Assembly: GCA_902778725.1 (NCBI GenBank)
Contig: CACYYS010000010.1
Coordinates: forward strand, 1-40,657
From: an uncultured Ruminococcus sp.
GTDB taxonomy: Bacteria; Bacillota; Clostridia; Oscillospirales; CAG-272
DNA length: 40,657 bases
Direction of reading: 5' to 3'
Both the position numbers and the translations under genes were made by a program. A model generated the notes under the pieces. The model saw only the letters and a list, made by a program, of their open reading frames with translations. It was not told the origin of the DNA and did not search any database. Positions 8,341-15,870 of this stretch are shown here, in pieces (position 1 is the stretch's first letter; each line of letters starts with the position of its first letter).

Positions 8341-8919
8341 ATGGCAAACAAAGTTATCGTCGAGACCTCCGCGAGACACGTCCATCTGACCGAAGAACAC
8401 ATCGAAGTCCTGTTCGGCAAAGGCGCGACCCTGACAAAGAAGAAGGACCTCAGCCAGCCCGGGCAGTTCGCTTCCGAGCAGCGCGTCACGCTGGAGGGCC
8501 CGAAAAAGTCCATCCCCAACGTCAGCATCCTCGGACCCGCGAGAAGCGCGACGCAGGTCGAAGTCGCCTTCACCGACGCGCGCACCCTCGGCATCACCGC
8601 TCCCGTCCGTGAGAGCGGCGATATCGCCGGCAGCGCCCCGATCCGCATTGTCGGCCCCGCCGGCTCTCTTGAGATCGCGGAGGGCGTCATCATCGCAAAA
8701 CGTCATATCCATCTGACGCCCGAGGATGCGAAAGCGTTCAACGTGAAAGACAAAGAGATCGTCTGCCTCAAGATCGACAGCGCGGACAGATCGACCGTCT
8801 ACGACGACGTTGTGGTCCGCGTGAGCCCGAAGTTCAAAGCGGCGGCCCATCTCGACACCGATGAAGCGAACGCCGCCTGCGCCTTCGGCGAGTGCTGGGG
8901 CGAGATCATAAAAAAATAA
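8341..8919 (+). CDS. pduL: Phosphate propanoyltransferase (PduL-type phosphotransacylase)
   Basis: This 192-residue protein moves an acyl group between CoA and phosphate (acetyl- or propionyl-CoA to the acyl phosphate). It is unrelated to the Pta enzyme but has the same function. The two PduL half-domains each begin with the conserved zinc-ligand motif: ARHVHLTEEH (His13, His15) and AKRHIHLTPEDA (His122, His124). Length is slightly short but complete. No long N-terminal encapsulation peptide is visible and no microcompartment shell genes lie nearby, so it is probably a soluble housekeeping enzyme for ATP-yielding acetate or propionate formation. It follows the PhoU-domain ORF by 39 bases, has AAAGGA before the ATG, and is followed by an IscU-like and a GGGtGRT gene at 22 and 15 bases, suggesting one transcript. 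Acyl specificity cannot be told from sequence. Confidence 0.9.
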   Translation: MANKVIVETSARHVHLTEEHIEVLFGKGATLTKKKDLSQPGQFASEQRVTLEGPKKSIPNVSILGPARSATQVEVAFTDARTLGITAPVRESGDIAGSAPIRIVGPAGSLEIAEGVIIAKRHIHLTPEDAKAFNVKDKEIVCLKIDSADRSTVYDDVVVRVSPKFKAAAHLDTDEANAACAFGECWGEIIKK

Positions 8920-8941
8920 AACAATTTCTGAGGAGGAAACC

Positions 8942-9640
8942 ATGAGTTATCAGTATTCCAACGAAGTGGAAAACATGTGCTGCGTCGCCAAAGGTCCGAA
9001 GCACGGTCCCGCTCCGATCCCGGAGGAAGGCCGCTGGGTCGAGGCAAAGCAGATCACCGATATTTCCGGTTATACGCACGGTGTGGGCTGGTGCGCGCCG
9101 CAGCAGGGCGCCTGCAAGCTCTCCCTCAACGTCAAGAACGGCGTGATCGAAGAGGCGCTGGTCGAGACCATCGGCTGCTCCGGCATGACCCACTCCGCCG
9201 CAATGGCGGCTGAGATCCTGCCCGGTAAAACGATCCTCGAGGCGCTCAACACCGACCTTGTCTGCGACGCGATCAACACCGCGATGCGCGAGCTCTTTTT
9301 GCAGATCGTTTACGGCCGCACACAGTCCGCCTTCTCCGAGAACGGTCTTGTCATCGGTGCGGGAATGGAAGACCTCGGTAAGGGACACCGCAGCATGGTC
9401 GGCACCATGTACGGCACGAACGCCAAGGGAGTCCGTTATCTTGAGATGACCGAGGGCTACTGCACGAGGATGGCTCTGGACGAAAACGACCAGGTGATCG
9501 GCTACGAGTTCGTTTCCATCGGCAAAATGACCGACTTCATCAAGAAGGGCATGGAGCCGAACGAGGCTTACAAAAAGTCGATGGGCACCTACGGACGGTT
9601 CGACGAAGCGGTCCGGTATATCGACCCGAGAGAAGAATAA
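8942..9640 (+). CDS. IscU/NifU-like iron-sulfur scaffold-type protein
   Basis: This 232-residue protein has an excellent ribosome site (GAGGAGGAAACC). Residues ~45-125 match the IscU/NifU-N fold: Cys51 and Cys58, then GCSGMTHSAAMAAEILPGKT (Cys79) and Cys108 in LVCDAINTAMREL. These resemble the conserved cysteines and the GCG(A/S)-IASSS helix of IscU. It is longer than IscU (~130 aa): it has an N-terminal extension with a CC pair (13-14) and a C-terminal ~100-residue part with VIGAGMEDLGKGHRS. No cysteine desulfurase (iscS/sufS) is adjacent, so it is unlikely to be the main scaffold. Versions of this protein are known to sit next to GGGtGRT-family genes, as here. It may build or hold a cluster for that partner; this is inference. 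Confidence 0.8.
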   Translation: MSYQYSNEVENMCCVAKGPKHGPAPIPEEGRWVEAKQITDISGYTHGVGWCAPQQGACKLSLNVKNGVIEEALVETIGCSGMTHSAAMAAEILPGKTILEALNTDLVCDAINTAMRELFLQIVYGRTQSAFSENGLVIGAGMEDLGKGHRSMVGTMYGTNAKGVRYLEMTEGYCTRMALDENDQVIGYEFVSIGKMTDFIKKGMEPNEAYKKSMGTYGRFDEAVRYIDPREE

Positions 9641-9655
9641 GAGGAGGACGATACG

Positions 9656-10654
9656 ATGGCAAATTTTGAAGGCTACGAAAGACGCGAGGCAAAGATCCTC
9701 GCCGTTCTGAAGGAATACGGCATCTCCTCGATCGACGAATGCAAAGAGATCACGCTCGCAAAAGGCATCGACGTGGACCAGATCGTCCGCAGCACCCAGC
9801 CCATCTGCTTCGAGAACGCGATCTGGGCTTATACGGTCGGCACCGCGATCGCCGTCAAGACCGGCTGCAAAAAAGCCGCCGACGCCGCAGCCGCGATCGG
9901 AGTGGGTCTCCAGTCCTTCTGCATCCCCGGCTCCGTCGCGGAAAACCGCAAGGTCGGCCTCGGACACGGCAACCTCGGCAAGATGCTCCTCTCCGAGGAA
10001 ACGGAGTGCTTCTGCTTCCTCGCCGGTCACGAGAGCTTTGCCGCCGCCGAAGGCGCGATCAAGATCGCGCTCAACGCAAACAAAGTGCGCGTGAACCCGC
10101 TGCGCGTCATCCTCAACGGTCTCGGCAAGGACGCCGCGTTCATCATCTCCCGTATCAACGGATTCACCTACGTGGAGACCGAATTCGATCCCTATACCGA
10201 AACGGTGAAGATCGTCTCGGAAACTCCCTACTCCAAGGGTCCCCGCGCCGCGGTCCACTGCTACGGCGCCGACAACGTCCCCGAGGGCGTCGCGATCATG
10301 AAGCTCGAGAACGTGGGCGTTTCCATCACCGGCAACTCCACGAACCCGACCCGCTTCCAGCATCCCGTCGCCGGCACCTACAAGAAATGGTGCGTGGAAA
10401 ACGGCAAAAAATACTTCTCCGTCGCCTCCGGCGGCGGTACTGGCCGCACGCTGCATCCCGACAACATGGCGGCCGGTCCCTCTTCCTACGGCATGACCGA
10501 CACGATGGGACGTATGCACTCCGACGCGCAGTTCGCCGGCTCCTCCTCCGTTCCCGCGCACGTCGAAATGATGGGCCTGATCGGTATGGGCAACAACCCG
10601 ATGGTCGGCGCCACCGTCGCCTGCGCCGTCGCGGTCGAAGAAGCGATGAAATAA
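9656..10654 (+). CDS. GGGtGRT family protein
   Basis: This 332-residue protein belongs to the family named for its GGGtGRT motif (PF14057), seen here as SGGGTGRTLHPDN with the motif at residues 259-265. Other conserved-looking features are GLGHGNLGKMLLSEE and CFCFLAGHESFAAAEGA in the middle, several cysteines, and a Gly/Met-rich C-terminus (MMGLIGMGNNPMVGATVACA). No signal peptide or membrane segment is seen, so it is probably cytoplasmic. To my knowledge the biochemical function is not established. It follows the IscU-like gene by 15 bases with an AGAGGAGG ribosome site, so the two are very probably co-translated and work together, possibly as a metal- or cluster-dependent enzyme. A strong hairpin terminator follows. 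Confidence 0.88.
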   Translation: MANFEGYERREAKILAVLKEYGISSIDECKEITLAKGIDVDQIVRSTQPICFENAIWAYTVGTAIAVKTGCKKAADAAAAIGVGLQSFCIPGSVAENRKVGLGHGNLGKMLLSEETECFCFLAGHESFAAAEGAIKIALNANKVRVNPLRVILNGLGKDAAFIISRINGFTYVETEFDPYTETVKIVSETPYSKGPRAAVHCYGADNVPEGVAIMKLENVGVSITGNSTNPTRFQHPVAGTYKKWCVENGKKYFSVASGGGTGRTLHPDNMAAGPSSYGMTDTMGRMHSDAQFAGSSSVPAHVEMMGLIGMGNNPMVGATVACAVAVEEAMK

Positions 10655-10664
10655 GCGCAAAAAG

Positions 10665-10697
10665 AAAAGATCCGCACACAGTGTGTGCGGATCTTTT
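10665..10697. terminator. Bidirectional hairpin terminator
   Basis: A near-perfect 15-bp stem built on AAGATCCGCACAC and its complement has a 3-nt loop and A-rich and T-rich flanks. It separates the GGGtGRT gene from the convergent ABC ATPase gene, whose stop lies only a few bases away. Confidence 0.9.
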
Positions 10698-10700
10698 TTC

Positions 10701-11612
10701 TTACAGGACCTTGGAGAGAAAGGTCTTCAGACGTTCGGTTTTCGGCGCCCCAAAAATCTCCGCCGGCGTTCCGCTCTCGGCGATCATACCGTCCGCCATA
10801 AAGAGGACCCGGTCGGCGACCTCGCGCGCAAAGCCGATCTCATGCGTCACAACGACCATCGTCATACCGTCTCCGGCAAGCCGCTTCATCAGATCGAGCA
10901 CCTCCCCGACCATCTCGGGGTCAAGCGCCGAAGTCGGCTCGTCAAAGAGCATGACCTCCGGATCCATGCAAAGCGAGCGCACGATCGCGATCCTCTGCTT
11001 CTGCCCGCCGGAGAGCGTGGACGGATAGGCTTGCGCCTTGTCGGTCAGCCCGATCATGGAGAGCAGGTCCATTGCTTTTTCCGTCGCTTCTTCCTTCGTC
11101 TTCTTTTTGAGTTCTACCGGCGCCAGCGTCATATTCTGCAGCACCGTGAGATTATTGAAAAGGTTAAAATGCTGGAAGACCATCCCGACCTTAGCCCGCG
11201 CCAGATTCTCGTCAAGATAGTACTGCCTGTAATACGCCTTCATCTTGCGGGCGTACTCCGGACCTTCGTTTTTTTCATGGAGGAGGTCTTCCTGCTTGAT
11301 TTTTGCGATCAGCCCGTCGTCCTTTCCCTGCGCGGCCGCAAGCTTTTTTTTGTAGGTGCGGGAGGATCTGATGATCTCCTCGTGCAGATAGGGATCGACC
11401 GGCGTGAGAAGGTTATCGTCGAGCCACACCTCGCCGAAGGTCGGTCGCTCAAGCAGATTCATACAGCGGAGCATGGTCGATTTGCCGGAGCCGGAAGCGC
11501 CGAGCACAACGATCCTTTCCCCTTTTTTGATCCCGCAGGAGACACCCTTCAGGACCTGCAATTTTCCGAAATACTTGTAGAGTCCGCGTATCTCGATCAG
11601 ATTACCGTTCAT
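10701..11612 (-). CDS. Amino-acid ABC transporter ATP-binding protein with an insertion
   Basis: This 303-residue polar-amino-acid importer ATPase is of the GlnQ/ArtP/HisP type. It has Walker [10 protein letters not shown] (~39-47), Q-loop VFQHFNLF, signature LSGGQKQR, Walker [15 protein letters not shown] and the switch His in VVVTHE. Typical family members have ~240 residues. The extra ~60 lie between Walker A and the Q-loop (~75-135), a Lys/Glu-rich helical stretch with [13 protein letters not shown] and [13 protein letters not shown], placed where the lobe-I beta subdomain meets the helical domain. The ATG at 11612 has AAAGGAGG upstream and overlaps the permease stop by 11 bases, so the two are translationally linked. 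It powers import with the upstream permease and binding protein. Confidence 0.92.
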   Translation of the reverse strand: MNGNLIEIRGLYKYFGKLQVLKGVSCGIKKGERIVVLGASGSGKSTMLRCMNLLERPTFGEVWLDDNLLTPVDPYLHEEIIRSSRTYKKKLAAAQGKDDGLIAKIKQEDLLHEKNEGPEYARKMKAYYRQYYLDENLARAKVGMVFQHFNLFNNLTVLQNMTLAPVELKKKTKEEATEKAMDLLSMIGLTDKAQAYPSTLSGGQKQRIAIVRSLCMDPEVMLFDEPTSALDPEMVGEVLDLMKRLAGDGMTMVVVTHEIGFAREVADRVLFMADGMIAESGTPAEIFGAPKTERLKTFLSKVL

Positions 11613-12309
11613 TTTTCTTCAGCCTCCTTTCGATCAGGTGCTGGAGAAAGGTGAGGAGCATAACGACGGCAAGATAGAGCAGCGCCGCAAAGAAGAGGAA
11701 AACAAGATAGCAGGCGGGCGTCGCCAATCCCTGCTTTTCCGCCATGCCGAGCAGATCGTATTTCTGCACGGAATTGACCTTGAGGACGATATAACTGACG
11801 ACAGAGGTCTCCTTGACGAGAATAATGATCTCGTTGAAGATCGTCGGAACGACCGTCTTGACCGCCTGAGGGATAATGACGCGCCGCATGGTGATGATCC
11901 AGGAGAGCCCGAGGCTGCGCCCCGCCTCCATCTGCCCGATATCGACCGCGGAAATGCCGGAACGGATGATCTCCGCCATATATGCGCCCGAGTTGATACC
12001 GAACGCGATGATCGGGACAAGGAGATTGGTCGGCATCCGCTTGAACCAAACCAGTACCGAGTTATAGAGGATCAGAAGCTGGACGAGGGTAGGCGTCCCG
12101 CGTATCACCGTGATATAGAGAACGGCGATCTTGTCGAAAAAGCGGATCACGGGATTTGTTTTGGGAGCGATCCGGATGACGGCGAGGATCACGCCGATGA
12201 TAAAACCGAGGACAACCGCTCCGAAGGCGATTAACAGGGAATATCCGAGGCTTTCAGCAAACAAGCCTCGGAGATCCCACAGTTTTTCTATTTTTTCCGC
12301 AAATGTCAT
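11602..12309 (-). CDS. Amino-acid ABC transporter permease
   Basis: This 235-residue HisM/GlnP-type membrane permease has about five transmembrane helices, the RGTPTLVQL segment typical of polar amino-acid permeases, and the EAA loop ([20 protein letters not shown]) that docks the ATPase. Only one permease gene is present, so the channel is probably a homodimer. It starts 21 bases after the binding-protein stop. No good Shine-Dalgarno sequence is visible before the ATG, so translation may depend on read-on from the gene before it. It belongs to the argG-argH-importer gene run. Confidence 0.92.
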   Translation of the reverse strand: MTFAEKIEKLWDLRGLFAESLGYSLLIAFGAVVLGFIIGVILAVIRIAPKTNPVIRFFDKIAVLYITVIRGTPTLVQLLILYNSVLVWFKRMPTNLLVPIIAFGINSGAYMAEIIRSGISAVDIGQMEAGRSLGLSWIITMRRVIIPQAVKTVVPTIFNEIIILVKETSVVSYIVLKVNSVQKYDLLGMAEKQGLATPACYLVFLFFAALLYLAVVMLLTFLQHLIERRLKKNER

Positions 12310-12330
12310 ATCGGTTCAGTCAGATACGGG

Positions 12331-13104
12331 TCAGCTGCTGTGTTTTACCGTAAACTGATCGATCTTGCCGTCCGCGATCATCTTTTTCAGGAGTGTGTTG
12401 ACCTGATCCACGAGAGCGCCGTTTTCCTTGTTGAAGTACAGCACATAGGATTCCATATCGCCGTCCAGGCACCAGCACTGCAGATTGCTGTCGCTCTTGC
12501 AGATCGCCTCGGCCGGCATCTTGTCGATCACAACGGCGGAAACGGTGGTGCCGATATCCTTCGACGCCACGATGGCGTTGGAATACTCAAAGCTCTTGAC
12601 CTCGGTATTCGCGATCGCCTCGCTCACCATATCGGCGCCGGTCGTTCCCTTCTGAACGCCGATCGCCTTGGTGCCTTGACCCGCTATGTAAGCGACCGCG
12701 TCCGCCATCTTGACCTGCTCGCCGGTGAAGGTGCCCTTCGGCGCGATGATGTACTGGATGGAGGTGGCGTAAACTTCGCTTGCAAGCGCCACTTCGTCGC
12801 GCTCCGCCTTCTTGCTCATGCCGGCGGCGCCGACGGCGTTTTTGTCCTTGGAAACTTCATTGAGGATCGCGTTGAACTCGATGTCGTGGACGACGACCTT
12901 GTAGCCGAGTTCTTCGCCGATCGCGTTGACGACGTCGATGTCGACCCCGACGACGTTGCCTTTGTCGTCAAGATACTCATAGGGAGCAAAGCCCGCGTTG
13001 GTATAAACGTTGAGGACCTTTTCGTCTCCGGTGCTGCAGGAGGCAAAGAGCAGACAAGTTGCAAAGAGCACTGCTGTCAGGAGGATGGACGTAAACTTTT
13101 TCAT
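12331..13104 (-). CDS. Amino-acid ABC transporter substrate-binding lipoprotein
   Basis: This 257-residue protein has a lipoprotein signal peptide (lipobox FASC, Cys23) and a type-II periplasmic binding fold of the polar-amino-acid family (SBP_bac_3). It starts with the usual NVYTNAGFAPYEY segment and contains VGVDIDVVNAIGEELG, which precedes the ligand pocket. It is tethered outside the membrane and delivers ligand to the permease. It begins 30 bases after argH on the same strand, with AAAGGAAAAACC before the ATG and no terminator in between. That position suggests arginine, citrulline, ornithine or another arginine precursor as the ligand; the sequence alone does not prove this. Confidence 0.92.
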   Translation of the reverse strand: MKKFTSILLTAVLFATCLLFASCSTGDEKVLNVYTNAGFAPYEYLDDKGNVVGVDIDVVNAIGEELGYKVVVHDIEFNAILNEVSKDKNAVGAAGMSKKAERDEVALASEVYATSIQYIIAPKGTFTGEQVKMADAVAYIAGQGTKAIGVQKGTTGADMVSEAIANTEVKSFEYSNAIVASKDIGTTVSAVVIDKMPAEAICKSDSNLQCWCLDGDMESYVLYFNKENGALVDQVNTLLKKMIADGKIDQFTVKHSS

Positions 13105-13134
13105 TTTGGTTTTTCCTTTCTTTCTTTTGAAAAA

Positions 13135-14514
13135 TTATATGCTTTTTATTTTTTCTTTGATTTCGGCAAGCTGCGTTTCCACGGAGGAAACGGACGTTCC
13201 TCCGGCGCTTCTTCGCTTGTTCACGCAGGCGGCAAGATCGATCTCGCCGTAAAGATCCGTGTCAAACAACTCGGATTGGGATCGGTAGGTTTCGGGCGGG
13301 AGCTCTTCAAGGGAGCATCCTTGTCTGATCGCCTCGGCGACAAGTTTGCCGGAAAGGCGGTACGCGTCCCGGAAGGGCATTCCCTTTCTGGTGAGGTAAT
13401 CCGCGAGATCCGTCGCGTTGAGGAATCCTTCCTTTGCCGCCGAGAGCATCCGCTCCGCTTGCGGATTTGCGGTCGCGAGCATCCCGGTGAACACGGGGAG
13501 ACAGGCCTTCACGGTATCGCAGGCGTCGAAAAGGCTTTCCTTGTCCTCCTGCATATCCTTGTTATAGGCGAGCGGAAGACCTTTGAAGACCGTGAGGAGC
13601 GCAACGAGATCGCCGTAGACTCTCCCGGTTTTTCCCCGTACGAGCTCCGCCATATCGGGATTCTTTTTCTGCGGCATGATCGAGGAGCCGGTCGTATAGG
13701 CGTCCGAGAGCTGCAAAAAACCGAACTCGGAGCTCGACCAAAGGACAATCTCCTCGGAAAAGCGGGAAAGATGCATCATCAAAATCGCGAGCGCGGACAG
13801 AAACTCAACGGCAAAATCGCGGTCGGCTACCCCGTCGATGCTGTTCGGGACGATCCCGGAAAAGCCGAGCAGCTCCGCCTCGTATGCCCGGTCTGTCGGG
13901 TAAGTAGTCCCCGCGAGAGCGCAGGATCCGATCGGCGAGAGGTCGGTACGCGCCAGCGCGTCCCGGATCCGGTCCGCGTCTCGCAGAAACATATACGCGT
14001 AAGCAGAGAGATGATGGCCGAAGGTGATCGGCTGCGCGTGCTGGAGGTGCGTGTAGCCCGGCAGGATCAGTTCCTTTCCCGCTTCCGCCTTCTCCGCGAT
14101 CACGGAGACAAGAGCCTTCAGCAGCGCAAGGATCGCGCCGCCCTCTTTTTTGAGATAGAGACGCAGGTCAAGGGCGACCTGATCGTTGCGGCTGCGGGCG
14201 GTGTGGAGCTTTTTCCCCGCTTCGCCGATCCGCTTGGTCAGCGTCTCCTCGACGAACATATGAATATCTTCGCTCCCCGGATCGATCGCGAGTTTTCCGG
14301 TTTCCAGATCCGCGAGGATCCCGTAAAGACCCTCGATGATCTCCTGTGCTTCGCTTTGCGAGAGGATCGAGCATTTTTCCAGCATCTTCGCGTGAGCGAC
14401 GCTTCCCGTGATGTCCTCCCGGTACATCCGGCTGTCAAAGCGGATCGAGGAATTGAAGTCGTCCGCCTGCCGAGAGGTGACGCCGTCAGTCCTGCCCGCC
14501 CAAAGCTTTGCCAT
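13135..14514 (-). CDS. argH: Argininosuccinate lyase
   Basis: This 459-residue fumarase/aspartase-superfamily enzyme performs the last step of arginine biosynthesis, splitting argininosuccinate into arginine and fumarate. The family signature GSSIMPQKKNPD with its catalytic Ser loop lies at ~275-287. The conserved TARSRNDQVALDLRLY segment and HLQHAQPITFGHHL are present. Length is normal. The ribosome site AAGGAG overlaps the argG stop codon and the ATG is 3 bases beyond it, so argG and argH are translationally coupled. The amino-acid importer genes follow directly. Confidence 0.97.
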   Translation of the reverse strand: MAKLWAGRTDGVTSRQADDFNSSIRFDSRMYREDITGSVAHAKMLEKCSILSQSEAQEIIEGLYGILADLETGKLAIDPGSEDIHMFVEETLTKRIGEAGKKLHTARSRNDQVALDLRLYLKKEGGAILALLKALVSVIAEKAEAGKELILPGYTHLQHAQPITFGHHLSAYAYMFLRDADRIRDALARTDLSPIGSCALAGTTYPTDRAYEAELLGFSGIVPNSIDGVADRDFAVEFLSALAILMMHLSRFSEEIVLWSSSEFGFLQLSDAYTTGSSIMPQKKNPDMAELVRGKTGRVYGDLVALLTVFKGLPLAYNKDMQEDKESLFDACDTVKACLPVFTGMLATANPQAERMLSAAKEGFLNATDLADYLTRKGMPFRDAYRLSGKLVAEAIRQGCSLEELPPETYRSQSELFDTDLYGEIDLAACVNKRRSAGGTSVSSVETQLAEIKEKIKSI

Positions 14515-14517
14515 CGG

Positions 14518-15741
14518 TCACTCCTTATTCTTCGCGTCGACGAGGGCTTTTACCTTGATCGGCAGACCGTACAGATTGATAAAGCCGGCGCTGTCCTTCT
14601 GGTTGTAATCGCTCTCCCCGAAGGTGGCGATCTCCTCGCTGTAAAGGGAATACTTGCTGGTCATACCCGCGAGGATGATGTTGCCCTTATAGAGCTTCAA
14701 CTTCACCTCGCCTGTCACCGTCTCCTGCGTTTTATCCACAAAGGCGGAGAGCGCCTCCCGGAGCGGGGTGAACCACTGGCCGTTGTAGACAAGCTCGCCG
14801 AAGGTGATCGCCAGTTTCGCCTTTTCGTGCATCGTCAGCTTGTCAAGGCAGAGGCTCTCCAGCTTCCGGTGCGCATAATAGAGGATCGTTCCGCCCGGCG
14901 TTTCATAGACGCCGCGGCACTTCATCCCGACAAGGCGGTTTTCCACGATGTCGAGGAGGCCGATCCCGTTTTTGCCGCCGAGTTCGTTTAATTTCAGGAT
15001 AATATTCTTGGCGCTCATCTTTTCCCCGTTTAGCGCGGTCGGGACGCCCTTTTCAAACGAGAGGGCGAGGTAGGTGGGAGTATCCGGCGCGTCGATCGGA
15101 GAGACCCCCATCTCAAGGAACCCCGGCTTTTCATACTGCGGCTCGTTTGCGGTGTCTTCCAGATCCAGCCCTTCGTGAGAAAGATGCCAGAGGTTTTTAT
15201 CCTTGGAATAATTGGTCTCCCGGCTGATCTTCAGCGGGACGCCGTGCGCCTCGGCGTAATCGATCTCCTCGTCTCTCGATTTGATCGTCCACTCGCGCCA
15301 CGGCGCGATGATCGGCATATCGGGCGCGAAATGCTTGATCGCCAACTCGAATCGGACCTGGTCGTTTCCCTTTCCGGTGCAGCCGTGGCAGATGGCGTCC
15401 GCCTTTTCCTTTTTGGCGATCTCGACAAGCCCTTTTGCGATGCAGGGACGGGCGTGAGAGGTCCCGAGCAGGTAATCCTCGTAGACGGCGCCGGCCTTCA
15501 TCGTCGGGATGATGTAGTCGTCGACGTACTCGTCGGTCAGATCAAGGATATAGAGTTTGGAGGCGCCGGTCTTTTTCGCCTTTTCCTCCAGACCGTCGAG
15601 CTCGTCCGCCTGTCCGACATTGCCGGATACGGCGACGACCTCGCAGTTGTTGTAGTTTTCCTTCAGCCAAGGAATGATGATCGAAGTATCCAGCCCGCCG
15701 GAATAGGCAAGCACGACTTTTTTGATTTTCGTTTTGTCCAT
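14518..15741 (-). CDS. argG: Argininosuccinate synthase
   Basis: This 407-residue cytoplasmic ligase joins citrulline and aspartate using ATP (to AMP and PPi), the penultimate step of arginine biosynthesis. The N-terminal PP-loop nucleotide motif [14 protein letters not shown] is at ~10-23, and the conserved [13 protein letters not shown] segment binds citrulline and aspartate. Length matches the family. ATG at 15741 follows GAGGACGAT. It is the first gene of a run argG-argH-binding protein-permease-ATPase behind a consensus promoter with ARG-box-like sites. No carbamoyltransferase or argB-D genes are in the window. Confidence 0.97.
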   Translation of the reverse strand: MDKTKIKKVVLAYSGGLDTSIIIPWLKENYNNCEVVAVSGNVGQADELDGLEEKAKKTGASKLYILDLTDEYVDDYIIPTMKAGAVYEDYLLGTSHARPCIAKGLVEIAKKEKADAICHGCTGKGNDQVRFELAIKHFAPDMPIIAPWREWTIKSRDEEIDYAEAHGVPLKISRETNYSKDKNLWHLSHEGLDLEDTANEPQYEKPGFLEMGVSPIDAPDTPTYLALSFEKGVPTALNGEKMSAKNIILKLNELGGKNGIGLLDIVENRLVGMKCRGVYETPGGTILYYAHRKLESLCLDKLTMHEKAKLAITFGELVYNGQWFTPLREALSAFVDKTQETVTGEVKLKLYKGNIILAGMTSKYSLYSEEIATFGESDYNQKDSAGFINLYGLPIKVKALVDAKNKE

Positions 15742-15764
15742 ATCGTCCTCATTTCCGGATGTGA

Positions 15765-15810
15765 TCCGTGTTTATATGCATATTATAGGTGCGTATATTC
15801 ATTTTGTCAA
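15765..15810 (-). promoter_or_regulatory. argG promoter with two ARG-box-like sites
   Basis: On the minus strand TTGACA (15805-15810) and TATAAT (15782-15787) are both perfect and 17 bp apart. A TGAATATA half-site lies in the spacer and a TGCATATA half-site just after the -10. Their starts are exactly 21 bp apart, the spacing of paired ARG boxes. Left halves match the ArgR consensus well; right halves are poor. Repression by ArgR with arginine is likely but inferred. Confidence 0.75.
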
Positions 15811-15870
15811 GGCTTTTTTGAATATTTATTCTTGATTTTTGATTTTTACACACAAATCTCGATCTCCGGG

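Noticed and set aside
7285-8943. 552-codon antisense frame over the PhoU-domain ORF and pduL
   Set aside because: It overlaps recognised genes and crosses the suspected join; composition is shadow-like.
8906-10660. 584-codon antisense frame opposite the IscU-like and GGGtGRT genes
   Set aside because: It lies wholly over two clear genes, has low-complexity Asp/Gly/His/Val content and no ribosome site; a by-product of GC-rich codons.
13135-13145. TATAAT-like element at the end of argH as an internal promoter for the importer
   Set aside because: It overlaps the argH stop codon and has no -35 at the right distance.
12340-14991. 883-codon frame opposite the binding protein, argH and part of argG
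   Set aside because: Striking length, but it spans three certain genes and their gaps and shows no domain; it mirrors codon bias.
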